Shown here: positions 37,811 to 37,981 of the stretch, in pieces | How positions within the stretch are numbered: position 1 is the first letter of the stretch | Layout of the letters: the number at the start of each line of letters is the position of its first letter | Source of the DNA: Branchiostoma floridae | Taxonomy: Eukaryota > Chordata > Leptocardii > Amphioxiformes > Branchiostomatidae | Assembly (NCBI RefSeq): GCF_000003815.2 | Contig: NW_023365710.1 | Coordinates: 64,001-101,981, forward strand | Reading direction: 5' to 3' | Length of the DNA stretch: 37,981 bases | Notes under the pieces: generated by a model | The model's database searches: none | Seen by the model: only the letters and a program-made list of their open reading frames with translations | Told to the model about the DNA's origin: nothing | Made by a program: the position numbers and the translations under genes

Positions 37811-37981
37811 ATGGGCCTTCTAGTGAGTAGCTGCAGCAGAGCTTCAAAGTTTTATGTCAAAATTTTTGCAGGTGCTATTGTCGTGCGTTTTGTGTGGAAG
37901 ATGCAGGGAGTGGTGCAGGGAGTGGGGCTAGGTGCCCCGGCGGTATTTCTAACTGCCGGGACCTATTCATTTGTCGACATT

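Noticed and set aside
1-37981. bacterial-type features (operons, CRISPR arrays, Shine-Dalgarno sites)
   Set aside because: Intron-rich eukaryotic gene structure throughout; no direct-repeat/spacer array was seen.

Overview
This window looks like animal nuclear DNA. Genes are split into many short exons with GT-AG introns of roughly 100-1,400 bp, small inverted-repeat transposons are frequent, and there is a 207-bp assembly gap (30838-31044). Gene content (a large orphan FN3-like repeat protein, a flavin-containing monooxygenase and a clan-2 cytochrome P450) and repeat style fit an invertebrate deuterostome. Amphioxus (Branchiostoma) is my best guess, but this is inference; no database was searched.

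Gene 1 (+ strand, 1080-33319) fills most of the window. I could chain 49 exons by splice sites and phase into one unbroken frame of about 2,924 residues ending in a stop at 33317-33319; the 5' end lies upstream of the window. The protein is built from about 20 FN3-like modules. Each has a W-x-G-F / D-x-E-S-G / Y-x-W core, a Y-Y-V-x-V-x-A-x-N strand and a linker of the type V-x-V-D-x-T-P-P. Three parts break the pattern: a Trp/His-rich, Cys-containing segment (exons 18-20), a cysteine-rich segment (exons 34-35) and a galactose-binding-like (DUF642-type) domain (exons 41-43). Many N-x-S/T sequons suggest an extracellular protein.

Gene 2 (- strand, 26319-30551) is a complete FMO of 531 residues in five coding exons. 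It lies antisense inside the 6.7-kb intron between exons 47 and 48 of gene 1. Two direct repeats of about 660 bp flank it. One abuts the FMO start codon and contains the assembly gap; the other lies past the FMO 3' end. This suggests that a second FMO unit was lost, or that the gene moved with flanking repeats.

Gene 3 (- strand, 34612 to about 37183, continuing past the window) is the C-terminal three quarters of a microsomal CYP2-clan cytochrome P450, with I-helix, ExxR, PERF and heme-Cys motifs intact. It converges tail-to-tail with gene 1. FMO and P450 are both NADPH-dependent ER monooxygenases of xenobiotic metabolism, but nothing here shows that they are co-regulated.

Mobile DNA sits in the introns: a deletion derivative of a mariner element with TA target duplication (32236-32814); a TA-flanked inverted-repeat element whose left end forms part of the exon 16 splice donor (9796-10492); a transposon inserted within another transposon (2774-3705) with a CACTTA target duplication; several MITE families; tRNA-derived SINE sequence; and a degenerate tandem repeat at 37245-37810.
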